This document shows, one piece after another, positions 17,709 through 26,040 of a stretch of 64,000 bases of DNA (its first letter is position 1; each line of letters starts with the position of its first letter). The stretch is from CAMPKL01 sp963805925 (GTDB lineage Bacteria > Acidobacteriota > Terriglobia > Bryobacterales > UBA6623). Where the stretch lies: positions 248,001-312,000 of the forward strand of contig CAWDWB010000004.1 in the NCBI GenBank assembly GCA_963805925.1. Direction: 5' to 3'. The translations under genes and the position numbers were made by a program. Below the pieces are notes generated by a model, which did no database searches, was not told the DNA's origin, and saw only the letters and a program-made list of their open reading frames with translations.

Positions 17709-18683
17709 ATGACGCCACGGCGCCCAGCCTATGAAAAAATGATGAACATGGTGCATATCACCGAAGATCAGGTGAAAGCCGCTGTCTCGATCCAAGACGC
17801 TGTCGGCCTCGTCGAGGAAGCCTTCCTCCGTCTAGGCCAAGGCCAGATGGTCAACCACCCTCGACGCCGCATTCGCCTCGAGGGCGGCGCCTTTCTCCAC
17901 GCCATGGAAGCGGGCTCTCATCTCACCCGTCGCTTCGTTTCCAAACTCTATGTCACCCACCCCGAGCAAGGCGCGACATTCCTCGTGACGCTCTTCGATT
18001 CTGACCACGCCACGATCCTGGCCACCATCGAAGCCGACACCCTGGGCCAGATCCGCACCGGCGCGGCATCGGCTGTCGCCACCAAGTACATGGCCCGCCA
18101 GAACGCGACCGTGATGGGTCTGCTCGGTTCCGGCTGGCAAGCCGAATCCCAACTGGCCGCCATCGCCCAAGTTCGCGCCCTTAGCGAAGTCCGCGTCTAC
18201 AGCCCAACCAAAGAGCACCGCGAGAAGTTCGCCGCGACGATGTCCGAGCGGCTCGGCCTCAACGTCCGTTCCGTGAAGTCGGCGGAAGTCGCCGTCAAGG
18301 GCGCCGACATCGTCACCACCATCACCAAGTCCCGCGACCCCGTCCTCAAAGGGAAGTGGCTCAGCCCCGGAACCCACATCAACGCCGCTGGCAGCAACCA
18401 CATCAAGCGTCGCGAACTCGACACCTTGGCCGTCCAGCTCTCACAGATTCTCGCCGTGGACACGCTCGACCAAGCGCGCTCCGAAGCCGGAGACCTCGTG
18501 CAAGCAGCCGACGAAGAGTGTTTCTTCTGGGAACGCGCCGTCGAACTCGGCGAAATCGTCGCCGGTCGCCGCGCCGGTCGCGAATCAGACGATCAGATCA
18601 CTCTGTTCGAATCGCAAGGCCTCGCCGCTCAGGACCTCGTCCTGGCCGACGCGGTGCACAAGCGTATCGTTGCCGGCGGCTAG
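17709..18683 (+). CDS. Ornithine cyclodeaminase / mu-crystallin family NAD(P) enzyme
   Basis: 324 residues from ATG 17709, which has AAAGG 7 bases upstream; the open frame extends into dtd but lacks homology there. The Rossmann motif is GLLGSGWQAESQL. Family blocks are MEAGSHL, VSKLYVTHP, GQIRTGAASAVATKYMAR, and the C-terminal THINAAGSNHIKRRELD. The family includes ornithine cyclodeaminase, alanine dehydrogenase (AlaDH-type) and pyrroline/ketimine reductases; the substrate cannot be fixed here. The gene ends in a CTAG shared with the convergent gene's stop. Confidence 0.85.
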   Translation: MTPRRPAYEKMMNMVHITEDQVKAAVSIQDAVGLVEEAFLRLGQGQMVNHPRRRIRLEGGAFLHAMEAGSHLTRRFVSKLYVTHPEQGATFLVTLFDSDHATILATIEADTLGQIRTGAASAVATKYMARQNATVMGLLGSGWQAESQLAAIAQVRALSEVRVYSPTKEHREKFAATMSERLGLNVRSVKSAEVAVKGADIVTTITKSRDPVLKGKWLSPGTHINAAGSNHIKRRELDTLAVQLSQILAVDTLDQARSEAGDLVQAADEECFFWERAVELGEIVAGRRAGRESDDQITLFESQGLAAQDLVLADAVHKRIVAGG

Positions 18684-19270
18684 CCTGCCAAACGATCCCG
18701 CACGAACTCCACGATTTCCGGCGAGCAATACTCGGGCGGTGCGATGTGGAAGCGTCGCGCCACGCCGTACCGCACCCGCTCATCGAGTTCGCCGCCGACA
18801 ACGGCCAGCGCGTCGGCGCGCGGCAACAAGCGCAACGCACTCGGCTTGTAGTCCGCGACCGACGCGTCGATAACCGGCAGATATACGTCGGCCTCAAGAT
18901 GATCGAGCACGCTGTTCGACTCGATCAACACATTCGAGTCCGCACCCCAACGTCCCGACGCCAACGGCAACGCGTCTTGCAAGCGCCCTTCGAGCACGCG
19001 CAGCCAGTAGACCTCCCGCGCCCCGGCCCGCAGCATCCTCGCCGTATCGGTTTGCCCCTCCGCGTTCAGCTCACGCGCCAGCGCATAGGGATGCTCCGGG
19101 CTCCCCGTCGCGCAATCGCAAGCCTTCCCATCCCTAGCGCAGAATCCGTGGCCGAACTGCGTAATCTTCACCGCCGTCCAGTTGCGCTCGGGCAATCCGG
19201 CGATCACTCCGCAGACCAGCGACGTCTTGCCCACATTGCGGCTCTGGCCGCCCACGACGACGATCTTCAT
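18680..19270 (-). CDS. MobB-like P-loop NTPase coupled to lpxD
   Basis: 196 residues from ATG 19270, whose ATGA overlaps the lpxD stop (translational coupling). The N-terminus IVVVGGQSRNVGKTSL is a Walker A (GxxxxGKT) of the SIMIBI type found in MobB and dethiobiotin-synthetase-like proteins. A Cys cluster (FCARDGKACDCA) follows within the region after the second strand. An NVLIESNS strand resembles the MobB/Walker B area. Its role is not known; the tight coupling suggests it serves the same envelope pathway, perhaps as a kinase or chaperone, but this is inference. It is convergent with the ornithine cyclodeaminase-like gene, sharing CTAG. Confidence 0.7.
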   Translation of the reverse strand: MKIVVVGGQSRNVGKTSLVCGVIAGLPERNWTAVKITQFGHGFCARDGKACDCATGSPEHPYALARELNAEGQTDTARMLRAGAREVYWLRVLEGRLQDALPLASGRWGADSNVLIESNSVLDHLEADVYLPVIDASVADYKPSALRLLPRADALAVVGGELDERVRYGVARRFHIAPPEYCSPEIVEFVRDRLAG

Positions 19271-20289
19271 CGTTCGGGTTCCGTCACTAGCGCTCTTAAC
19301 TCCGTCAATTCCGTCAGAATCTCCGGCAACTTGTCGATCATCGCCAATTTCTTCAAGTACTCGCGATGCGGACGGGCCGGTGTGCCCCAATAAGCTTTGC
19401 CGCCCTCGACGGTCTTGTTGGGCAGGACGCCGCATTGGCCGCCCAGCACGGCTTGCGCGCCGATGTGCGCCTTCTCCCCTAGCCCGGCCTGGCCCCCGGC
19501 AACCACGTAGTCGTCCATGCGCACTCCACCCGACAATCCACACTGCGCGGCCATCACCACGTGCTTGCCGATTTGGCAGTTGTGCCCGATGTGCACCAAG
19601 TTGTCGATCTTCGAGCCGTCGCCGATCACCGTATCGCCCAGCGCTCCGCGATCCACACAGGCGTTGGCCCCAATTTCGACATCCGTGCCGATCTTGACGC
19701 CGCCTATCTGCGGGAACTTCTCGTAACGGCCATTCTCCAAGACGAACCCAAAGCCGTCCGCGCCGATCACGCAGCCCGAGTGCAAAATCGTCCTGGCTCC
19801 GATCTCAACGCCCGCGTACACCGTCACATTGGCGGAAATCCGGCAGCCGTCTCCCACGATCGAGTCGCGCCCTACATAGCTTCCCGCCTGGATCACCGCC
19901 CCCGCGCCAATCCGTACGCGCTCTTCAATCACCACGTGCGGCCCAATCGAGACGCCTTCGCCGACAACGGCCGACTCGGCAACCGTCGCCGTCGGGTGAA
20001 TCCCCGCCGAGGGCCGCACATCCGGCAACAAAGCCCGCATCGCTTTCGCGAACGCATTCCGGGGTTTCTTCACTCGGATTACGGTTTTACCTGCGGGAGT
20101 CTCAACATCCGTCCGCATCAACAGACACCCTGCTCTGGTTGCGCCGATCTCCGCCATCGCCTCCCGCGAATCGACGAACGCCAGGTCCATGGGGCCGGCG
20201 GCGTCGAGCGTGGCGCCGCCGCTGAGGACGACGGCGCCGTCGCCTTCGACCTGGGCTTCGAGCAACTGGGCGAGTTCTGCTGCGGTCAT
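19267..20289 (-). CDS. lpxD: UDP-3-O-acylglucosamine N-acyltransferase LpxD
   Basis: 340 residues, normal LpxD length. The N-terminal uridine-binding domain (1-~95) is followed by a left-handed beta-helix of hexapeptide repeats (for example VGEGVSIGPHVVIEERVRIG). The catalytic-His motif NLVHIGHN is at ~230-237. It transfers the R-3-hydroxyacyl chain from ACP to the 2-amino group in lipid A synthesis. Its presence shows a Gram-negative outer membrane. It lies alone rather than with lpxA/fabZ, and its downstream partner is the P-loop protein at 18680-19270. The start region is divergent from the nuclease gene at 20354. Confidence 0.95.
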   Translation of the reverse strand: MTAAELAQLLEAQVEGDGAVVLSGGATLDAAGPMDLAFVDSREAMAEIGATRAGCLLMRTDVETPAGKTVIRVKKPRNAFAKAMRALLPDVRPSAGIHPTATVAESAVVGEGVSIGPHVVIEERVRIGAGAVIQAGSYVGRDSIVGDGCRISANVTVYAGVEIGARTILHSGCVIGADGFGFVLENGRYEKFPQIGGVKIGTDVEIGANACVDRGALGDTVIGDGSKIDNLVHIGHNCQIGKHVVMAAQCGLSGGVRMDDYVVAGGQAGLGEKAHIGAQAVLGGQCGVLPNKTVEGGKAYWGTPARPHREYLKKLAMIDKLPEILTELTELRALVTEPER

Positions 20290-20353
20290 TTTCCGGGTAC
20301 CCCTTCAGCGGACGGTCGGCGCCGTCGCCGCTCCGCCTAGTATCGTAAATGTT

Positions 20354-21142
20354 ATGCCCTTGCGAGCCCTGCTCGGCCTCGTCGCCGTCCTGTCGTTCCT
20401 GCTCCCCGGCTCTGCCCTCGCCTGGGATGAGACGGCTCATCGCGCCATCGCTCGGGTCGCTGAAGAGCATCTATCCGCCAACGCCTTGAAGCGCTATCAG
20501 TATTACGTTCCCAGCGGACAGACGCTGGAGGACATATCCTACTGGGCCCAATCGCTCTTCCAAGAGCGGCCCGAGACCGAGGCCTGGCACTCTATCACCC
20601 TGCCGCCCGACGCCACCGGAGTCGATCTCAAGCGGGATTGTCCCCTCGGCGATTGCATTACGGTCAAACTTCGCGAGGCCGAAGGCATCGTGCGCTTAGC
20701 ACACAAGCCGCGCTCCGATGTCGCGGACTACCTCAAGTTTCTCGTGCATCTAGCCGGAGATCTGCATCAGCCGCTCAACGTCGGCTATCCGCCTAGTGAA
20801 GGCATGAGCGATCCGCTGGTCGTCTACGAAGGCGTCGAGATGCCGCTCAGCAAGTTCTGGGACGAGCACCTTTTTGAAGCTGTCTCCGTAGACGAACTCG
20901 CCGATCGCATCCGCCGCCGCATCACCCAGAGCAAACTGCGCCAGTGGCAAACCGGCACATTGAAAGATTGGACGTGGGATACCCACCTGGTCACTGTTCG
21001 CGTCGCCTACGGCTCCTTGCCTACCGGCACACCCCGCCGGCTCGATGACGAGTATGTGGCCACAGCAAGATCAGCCGCCGAAGAACAATTGGCCAAGGCG
21101 GCCGTGCGGCTCGCCGCGTCGCTTGATCGCGTTTGGCCCTAG
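20354..21142 (+). CDS. S1/P1-type nuclease
   Basis: 262 residues from ATG 20354. The signal peptide (LLGLVAVLSFLLPGSALA) ends so that the mature protein starts with Trp (WDETAHRAIA), as required in this family because the N-terminal Trp binds zinc. Other zinc ligands appear in order: LEDISYWA (Asp), EAWHSITLP (His), FLVHLAGDLHQPLNVGY (two His, Asp) and SKFWDEHLFE (His and Asp). It is an exported single-strand nuclease/3'-nucleotidase for nucleic-acid or phosphate scavenging. Its last four bases (CTAG) overlap the convergent regulator gene. Confidence 0.9.
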   Translation: MPLRALLGLVAVLSFLLPGSALAWDETAHRAIARVAEEHLSANALKRYQYYVPSGQTLEDISYWAQSLFQERPETEAWHSITLPPDATGVDLKRDCPLGDCITVKLREAEGIVRLAHKPRSDVADYLKFLVHLAGDLHQPLNVGYPPSEGMSDPLVVYEGVEMPLSKFWDEHLFEAVSVDELADRIRRRITQSKLRQWQTGTLKDWTWDTHLVTVRVAYGSLPTGTPRRLDDEYVATARSAAEEQLAKAAVRLAASLDRVWP

Positions 21143-21768
21143 AACTCAATAGCCGCGAGCAAGGTCGACGGCTTCGTCCCGAGGGATTCGCACAGATGCA
21201 GCAAACTGTCGATGCTCGGCATATGAGCGCCGCGCTCGATCGAACTCAGCTGCGAAACGCTGATCCCGGTCTGCGCCGCCATTTCCTTGAGCGACCAGCC
21301 TCGTTCCACGCGAAGGATCTTGATCTGCCTGCCTAAGCTGTCTCTTAAACGCTCCTGGGCGCTCTTGCCCAAGCCGTAGGTCTCAATCGCGTTAGCCAGC
21401 GTCTGCCTGAGTTGCACCAACGAAAATGGCTTCGCCAGATAGTCGAAGACCTGCCGCTTAAACGTCGTGCGCATGTCTTCCAGCGACGGATAGCCCGTCA
21501 CGATCACCACACAAACGCCCGGCCAAGCATCCTGAATGCGCTCCAATTCGACGGCCCCGCTGAATGGGCCCATCTTCATGTCGAGCAGAATGACTTCGGG
21601 CCGCTCCGCGCCCAGCAGGTCGTCCGGGTTCGTATAGGTGCGAACGCGATAGATCCCCTCGTCGACTAAGAAGTCCTCCATGTAATGCAGGAAGTCCTGG
21701 TCATCGTCGAGTACCGCCACATCGACAATGCCCCGGGAGGTACTGTCGCTCTTGGCCTTCGTCTCCAT
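21139..21768 (-). CDS. Response regulator with receiver and XRE-type HTH
   Basis: 209 residues. An N-terminal receiver (about 15-125) has DDD acidic pocket, phospho-acceptor in VILLDMKMG, the T/S switch in IVTGYPS and lysine in LAKPF. A linker helix leads to a Cro/C1-type HTH (about 145-200: LGRQIKILRVERGWSLKEMA ... VSQLSSIERGAHMPS). REC fused to an XRE domain is uncommon compared with OmpR, NarL or NtrC outputs. There is no kinase gene beside it, so it is an orphan. It starts 4 bp before the fadN-like stop on the same strand, so it may be transcribed with that gene. Confidence 0.85.
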   Translation of the reverse strand: METKAKSDSTSRGIVDVAVLDDDQDFLHYMEDFLVDEGIYRVRTYTNPDDLLGAERPEVILLDMKMGPFSGAVELERIQDAWPGVCVVIVTGYPSLEDMRTTFKRQVFDYLAKPFSLVQLRQTLANAIETYGLGKSAQERLRDSLGRQIKILRVERGWSLKEMAAQTGISVSQLSSIERGAHMPSIDSLLHLCESLGTKPSTLLAAIEF

Positions 21769-21772
21769 GCGA

Positions 21773-24133
21773 CTAATTCCTCAGAGGCCGCCCCGTCTTC
21801 AGCAAGCTCTCGATGCGCTGCTGCGTCTTTTCCTCGCCGCACAAGCTCAAGAACGCTTCCAACTCCAGGCCCAACATATAGTCCACCGAAACCATCGACG
21901 GCGCACTCAGATCGCCGCCGGCCAATACATGCGCCAACTTCTTGCCGATCAACACGTCGTGATCCGAGGCATAGCCGCCCTGCTTCATCATCCACACGCC
22001 CAACTCCATCGCAGCCTTCACGCCCTTGCCGCCAACCAACACTTCGCTCTCTTCAAACGGCTCATAGCCGGCCGTCGCCAATCCTAAAGCCGCCTGCTTG
22101 GCATCGGCCAGCAGTCGGTCGAGGTTCATCGTGATTCCGTCCGCTTCGGTCAGATAGCGCATTTCCCTCGCCTCGGGGCCGCTGTTCGACACCTTCGCCG
22201 TGCCGATCATTTCAAATACCGAGCGCGTCGCTCCTTCCAGGTCGCCGTCCGCGCCGAGCGGATTTGTGTAGCGCCGCAAGGTCTCCGTGCAACCGCCCGC
22301 GGCTGGAATCAAACCGGCGCCCACTTCCACCAGCCCGATGTAAGTCTCCGCTGCAGCCTGCACCTGATCGCAATGCAAGGCGACCTCGCAGCCGCCGCCC
22401 AAGGTCCGCGAGTGGATCGCTGCGACGACCGGCTTGCTCGACGCCCGCAGTGCGCGCACCAATTTTTGCAACAGACCGATCTGTTGGCCCATCTCCTCCC
22501 AGTTCTTGGTCATGGCCAAGCCCAAGATCATCTGCAGATTGGCGCCAACGCAAAAATTCTCACCTTGATTGCCGATCACCAGCGCATCGAAACGCTCCTC
22601 GACGACCTCAACCGATCGCGCCAGCATCTCGAAAACGTTCTGATCGAGCGCGTTCGCCTTCGAATGAAATTCCAACAGCGCCGCGCCGTCGCCGATATCC
22701 CAAAGACTGGCGCCCGCGTTCGCTTCGACCGGCTTCGACGCGCCCCGCACGCGGCGCAAGTCGATGACGCCCGGCTGCGCCGGAATCGTCTTCTGACCGC
22801 CCGACGCCAGATCGAAGAACGTCGGCTGCCCATTGCCGCTGCCGTAGAAGGCCTGCGACGGCGAAGCCAGCACCTTCTCGACCAGCGGCGGCAACTCCTT
22901 GCCATCCTTGGTCATCCGCTCCGTCGTCTCGCGAACCCCGAGTCCGTTCCAAATTTCGAAGATGCCGCGTTCCCAGTTGAAACCGGCCGTCATCGTGCGA
23001 TCAATCGAAACGATGTCGTCGCAGACTTCCGGTATGCGATTCGCCGCGTAGAGGAACAACTCGCTCAACGTCGTCCAGATGAAGCGCCCCGCCGCGTCGT
23101 CCGCGCCGATCATCGCCTTAACCCGATCGACCACCGTCGGCAACCGTTTCGCCGCCGAGACCGACTCCCATTCCGGCGTCTTCATCTCGCGATATTCCAG
23201 CGTGTCGAGATCGATCACCAGCCGTCCGCCCGGCGCCTTGTAGTCCTTCTTGTAGAAGCCCTGGCCCGCTTTATCGCCGACGATGCCCTGCTCCACCATG
23301 TGCTTCAAGAACTCCGGCGGAACGTACACGTCGCGCCGCTCGTCCTCCGGCACCAACTCATACAGATTGCTGGCCACATGCAAGCAAATGTCGACGCCCG
23401 TGAAGTCCGCCAGCCGGAACGTCGCCATCCGCGGACGTCCCACCAGCGGCCCGGTCAGCGCATCCACTTCTTCCACCGTCAAGCCTTGCTCACGCATCGT
23501 CTTGAGCGTGTGCATCACCGAGAACAGAAAGATCCGGTTGGCAATGAAGTTCGGACGATCGTTAGCGAAGACGACCGCCTTGCCCAGCCGCTTATCGCAA
23601 AAATCCTGCGCCCAAGCCGTCACTTCCGGGGCCGTTTCCGGCGTCGGAATCAACTCCACCAGCCGCATGTGTCGCGGCGGATTGAAGAAGTGCGTCCCCA
23701 ACCAATGCTTGCGGAAATCATCCGATAACCCTTCAGCCAACTTACCGATCGGCAACCCCGAAGTATTCGAACTGACCAGCGAGCCTGGTTGCCGCAATCG
23801 GTCGACTTGCTCCAGCAGTTGGCGCTTGACGTCGAACTTCTCGACGACGACTTCGATAATCCATTCCGCGTCGCGAACGCGGTCGAGATCATCCTGGAAG
23901 TTGCCGACGCGCAGGTGTTTGGCCGCCGCCTCGGTGAAAAACGCCGGCGGCCTCGATTTAGCCAGTCCTTTCAGCGCCTTTTCGACGATCGCGTTACGCG
24001 CCTGCGGCGTCTCGCCCCCCGGCGCGGGAATGTCCATCAACAGACAATCCACACCGGCATTCGCAAAGTGAGCGGCGATCCGGGAACCCATCGTCCCAGC
24101 GCCCAAAACAGCGACTTTCCCAAGCTTTCTCAA
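21773..24133 (-). CDS. 3-hydroxyacyl-CoA dehydrogenase / enoyl-CoA hydratase (FadN type)
   Basis: 786 residues from a TTG at 24133, preceded by a strong GGAAGGAG six bases away. An ATG at 24172 (13 codons longer) has no SD. The order is that of FadN: an N-terminal NAD-binding domain (VAVLGAGTMGSRIA), 3HCDH C-terminal domains (THFFNPPRHMRLVELI), and a C-terminal crotonase domain (NFCVGANL ... TLGGGCEVALHCD ... GLIPAAGG). FadB instead has the hydratase first. It catalyses hydration and NAD-linked oxidation in fatty-acid beta-oxidation. No thiolase or acyl-CoA dehydrogenase gene is adjacent; a REC-XRE regulator follows directly. Confidence 0.88.
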   Translation of the reverse strand: MRKLGKVAVLGAGTMGSRIAAHFANAGVDCLLMDIPAPGGETPQARNAIVEKALKGLAKSRPPAFFTEAAAKHLRVGNFQDDLDRVRDAEWIIEVVVEKFDVKRQLLEQVDRLRQPGSLVSSNTSGLPIGKLAEGLSDDFRKHWLGTHFFNPPRHMRLVELIPTPETAPEVTAWAQDFCDKRLGKAVVFANDRPNFIANRIFLFSVMHTLKTMREQGLTVEEVDALTGPLVGRPRMATFRLADFTGVDICLHVASNLYELVPEDERRDVYVPPEFLKHMVEQGIVGDKAGQGFYKKDYKAPGGRLVIDLDTLEYREMKTPEWESVSAAKRLPTVVDRVKAMIGADDAAGRFIWTTLSELFLYAANRIPEVCDDIVSIDRTMTAGFNWERGIFEIWNGLGVRETTERMTKDGKELPPLVEKVLASPSQAFYGSGNGQPTFFDLASGGQKTIPAQPGVIDLRRVRGASKPVEANAGASLWDIGDGAALLEFHSKANALDQNVFEMLARSVEVVEERFDALVIGNQGENFCVGANLQMILGLAMTKNWEEMGQQIGLLQKLVRALRASSKPVVAAIHSRTLGGGCEVALHCDQVQAAAETYIGLVEVGAGLIPAAGGCTETLRRYTNPLGADGDLEGATRSVFEMIGTAKVSNSGPEAREMRYLTEADGITMNLDRLLADAKQAALGLATAGYEPFEESEVLVGGKGVKAAMELGVWMMKQGGYASDHDVLIGKKLAHVLAGGDLSAPSMVSVDYMLGLELEAFLSLCGEEKTQQRIESLLKTGRPLRN

Positions 24134-24193
24134 CGCGTTCTCCTTCCCTGCCGACAGCTGTGACCTTAGCATACGGAAGGCCGCGGTTTGAGT

Positions 24194-24382
24194 TCACTCC
24201 TGGGGTTCTGAGGGCTCGAAGGTATCCTGGTCAGACTCCTCGTCCGAGGCCCCTCCTTGAGGCCGTTTCGACGGCCAGTATTCGTCCTGCTTCTTCTGAC
24301 CGCGGCGCACGCGCCGCGACTTCTCCACCCAGTCCACGTCCTCGTAGATCCGGGCCAGACGTACTGGATTCACGGGGTCCAT
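24194..24382 (-). CDS. Small acidic hypothetical protein
   Basis: 62 residues from ATG 24382 (an in-frame TTG lies 6 bp upstream; GGGGA precedes it). Composition is hydrophilic with an acidic tail (DEESDQDTFEPSEPQE) and an aromatic motif YEDVDWVEKSRRVRRG. It has natural amino-acid usage, whereas the opposite strand reads as Arg/Pro-rich shadow. No family is recognised. It lies ~60 bp upstream of the fadN-like gene on the same strand and could be its leader gene. Confidence 0.45.
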   Translation of the reverse strand: MDPVNPVRLARIYEDVDWVEKSRRVRRGQKKQDEYWPSKRPQGGASDEESDQDTFEPSEPQE

Positions 24383-24436
24383 AAGCAATCCCCCGCCGCT
24401 CTTATCGGCCGCCTAGCGCCCTGGCTATAGTCCGAG

Positions 24437-26026
24437 CTACTCGCCCAGCACAAACGTATAGAGCGCGTTTCCGGCGGCAATCGAAACCTGCTGTTTGCCG
24501 TCGACCGTATAGGTGATCGGCGAAGCGTAAGCCCTGCCGCCCAAGTTCGTGCGCCACAGCTCTTCCCCGTTGCGGGCGTCCAGCGCCAAGAAGTGCCCCT
24601 CATTGCTGCCCGAAAACAGCACGCCCGTCGATGTCGACAGCAGGCCGCTATTGGTGATCTCCACCATGCGGAACTCCCACTCCATCTCGCCCGTCTCCGG
24701 GTCCAGCGCGCGGATCGCTCCATACCCGGGCTCGCCTTCCACGCGCCGCGGCACGCTGCCTAGGAAGCGGTTCCCTTCCGCGTACGTCGGCGGGTTCTTG
24801 TGAAACGTGCTCGCGTATTCCCACACCGACAGATAGAATAATCCCGTCGTCGGGTTGTAGGAAGGCGAATACCAGTTCGTGCCGCCCTGTACGCCCGGAT
24901 ACACCTTCGTGCCCTCCGTCGAAGGCGCCGCATCTTTGCGGGTCTTGGGCCTACCCCTTTCGTCGAGCCCGTCGTTCCACGTCTGGTGCACAAACGCCTT
25001 GCCTAACAGGTACTCGCCCGTCGCCCGGTCCAGCACGTAGAAGTGTCCGTTGCGGTTGCCCCACAGAATCACCTTGCGCATACGGCCCTGAAACTCGCGG
25101 TCCGCCAGCACGGGAACCTGCACCGAATCCCAATCCCATTCGTCATGCGGCGTGAACTGGAAATACCATTTCAACTTGCCCGTATCCGCATCGAGCGCGA
25201 CCGCTGAATCCGTATACAGGTTGTCGCCCTCGCGTACGTCGCCGTTCCAATCCGGCGCCGGATTGCCGATGCCCCAATAAATCAAGTTCAGCTCCGGATC
25301 GTACGAACCCGTCACCCAGGCGGAGCCTCCGCCGGTCATCCACGAGTCGCCGGCCCACGTTTCGTGACCCGGCTCGCCCGGCCCCGGCACGGTATAGAAC
25401 CGCCAGGCCCGCTCGCCCGTCTTCACGTCGTAAGCGTCCAGAAATCCGCGAATGCCGTACTCGCCGCCCGCCGTGCCGATGATCACTTTGTCTTTGACGA
25501 TCAGCGGCGCCACCGTCAGCGAGTAGCCGTTCTTGTACTCAACGACCTTCGTCTTCCAATTCACGGCTCCGGTCGCCGCGTCCAGCGCCAACAAATAGCC
25601 GTCCACCGTGCCCATGAACAATTGATCGCCCAGAATCGCCAAGCCCCTGTTCACCGCGCCGCAGCAGACATTGATCGTCTCCGGCAGCAGATGGTTATAG
25701 GTCCAAAACGTCCTGCCGGTCTTGGCGTCCAATGCCACCACGTCATTCGGCGCTTGCGTCAGGTACATCACGCCGTCCACGACTAAGGGCGTGGCCTCGA
25801 ACTTCTGCAACGAATTCGCCTGGAATACCCAACTCAGCTTCAACTTCCCCGCGTTCTGGGGCGTGATCTGGTCCAACGTGCTGTAGCGCTGGCTCTGGTA
25901 TGTACCCGAATAGGTCAGCCAGTTGCCCGGCTCTTTCGCCGCGTTCAGCAAACGCTCGGACGTCACTTGCGCCGTCAACGTCGCCGCAAACAAGAACCCC
26001 GCCGCAAATCGCATCGTGTATCTCAT
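24437..26026 (-). CDS. PQQ-dependent alcohol dehydrogenase (quinoprotein), lanthanide-type motif
   Basis: 529 residues with a signal peptide (MRFAAGFLFAATLTAQ); ATG 26026 is chosen, 14 bp after the cytochrome gene, and ATG 26014 is an alternative. It is an eight-bladed propeller with tryptophan-docking strands. Family hallmarks are the vicinal disulfide (INVCCGAVNRG), the calcium/lanthanide region GNPAPDWNG, and the catalytic Asp in TPHDEWDWD. A second Asp two residues on (D-W-D) matches the DxD arrangement described for lanthanide-dependent XoxF, ExaF and PedH; calcium enzymes lack it. There is no C-terminal heme domain, so electrons probably go to the upstream cytochrome c. It oxidises primary alcohols in the periplasm; the substrate is unknown. 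Confidence 0.9.
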   Translation of the reverse strand: MRYTMRFAAGFLFAATLTAQVTSERLLNAAKEPGNWLTYSGTYQSQRYSTLDQITPQNAGKLKLSWVFQANSLQKFEATPLVVDGVMYLTQAPNDVVALDAKTGRTFWTYNHLLPETINVCCGAVNRGLAILGDQLFMGTVDGYLLALDAATGAVNWKTKVVEYKNGYSLTVAPLIVKDKVIIGTAGGEYGIRGFLDAYDVKTGERAWRFYTVPGPGEPGHETWAGDSWMTGGGSAWVTGSYDPELNLIYWGIGNPAPDWNGDVREGDNLYTDSAVALDADTGKLKWYFQFTPHDEWDWDSVQVPVLADREFQGRMRKVILWGNRNGHFYVLDRATGEYLLGKAFVHQTWNDGLDERGRPKTRKDAAPSTEGTKVYPGVQGGTNWYSPSYNPTTGLFYLSVWEYASTFHKNPPTYAEGNRFLGSVPRRVEGEPGYGAIRALDPETGEMEWEFRMVEITNSGLLSTSTGVLFSGSNEGHFLALDARNGEELWRTNLGGRAYASPITYTVDGKQQVSIAAGNALYTFVLGE

Positions 26027-26040
26027 GGCTCCCGACTCCC

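Noticed and set aside
22373..23728. 451-codon plus-strand frame opposite the fadN-like gene
   Set aside because: Arg/Gln/His-rich composition typical of shadow frames, and the opposite strand encodes a clear FadN-type enzyme.
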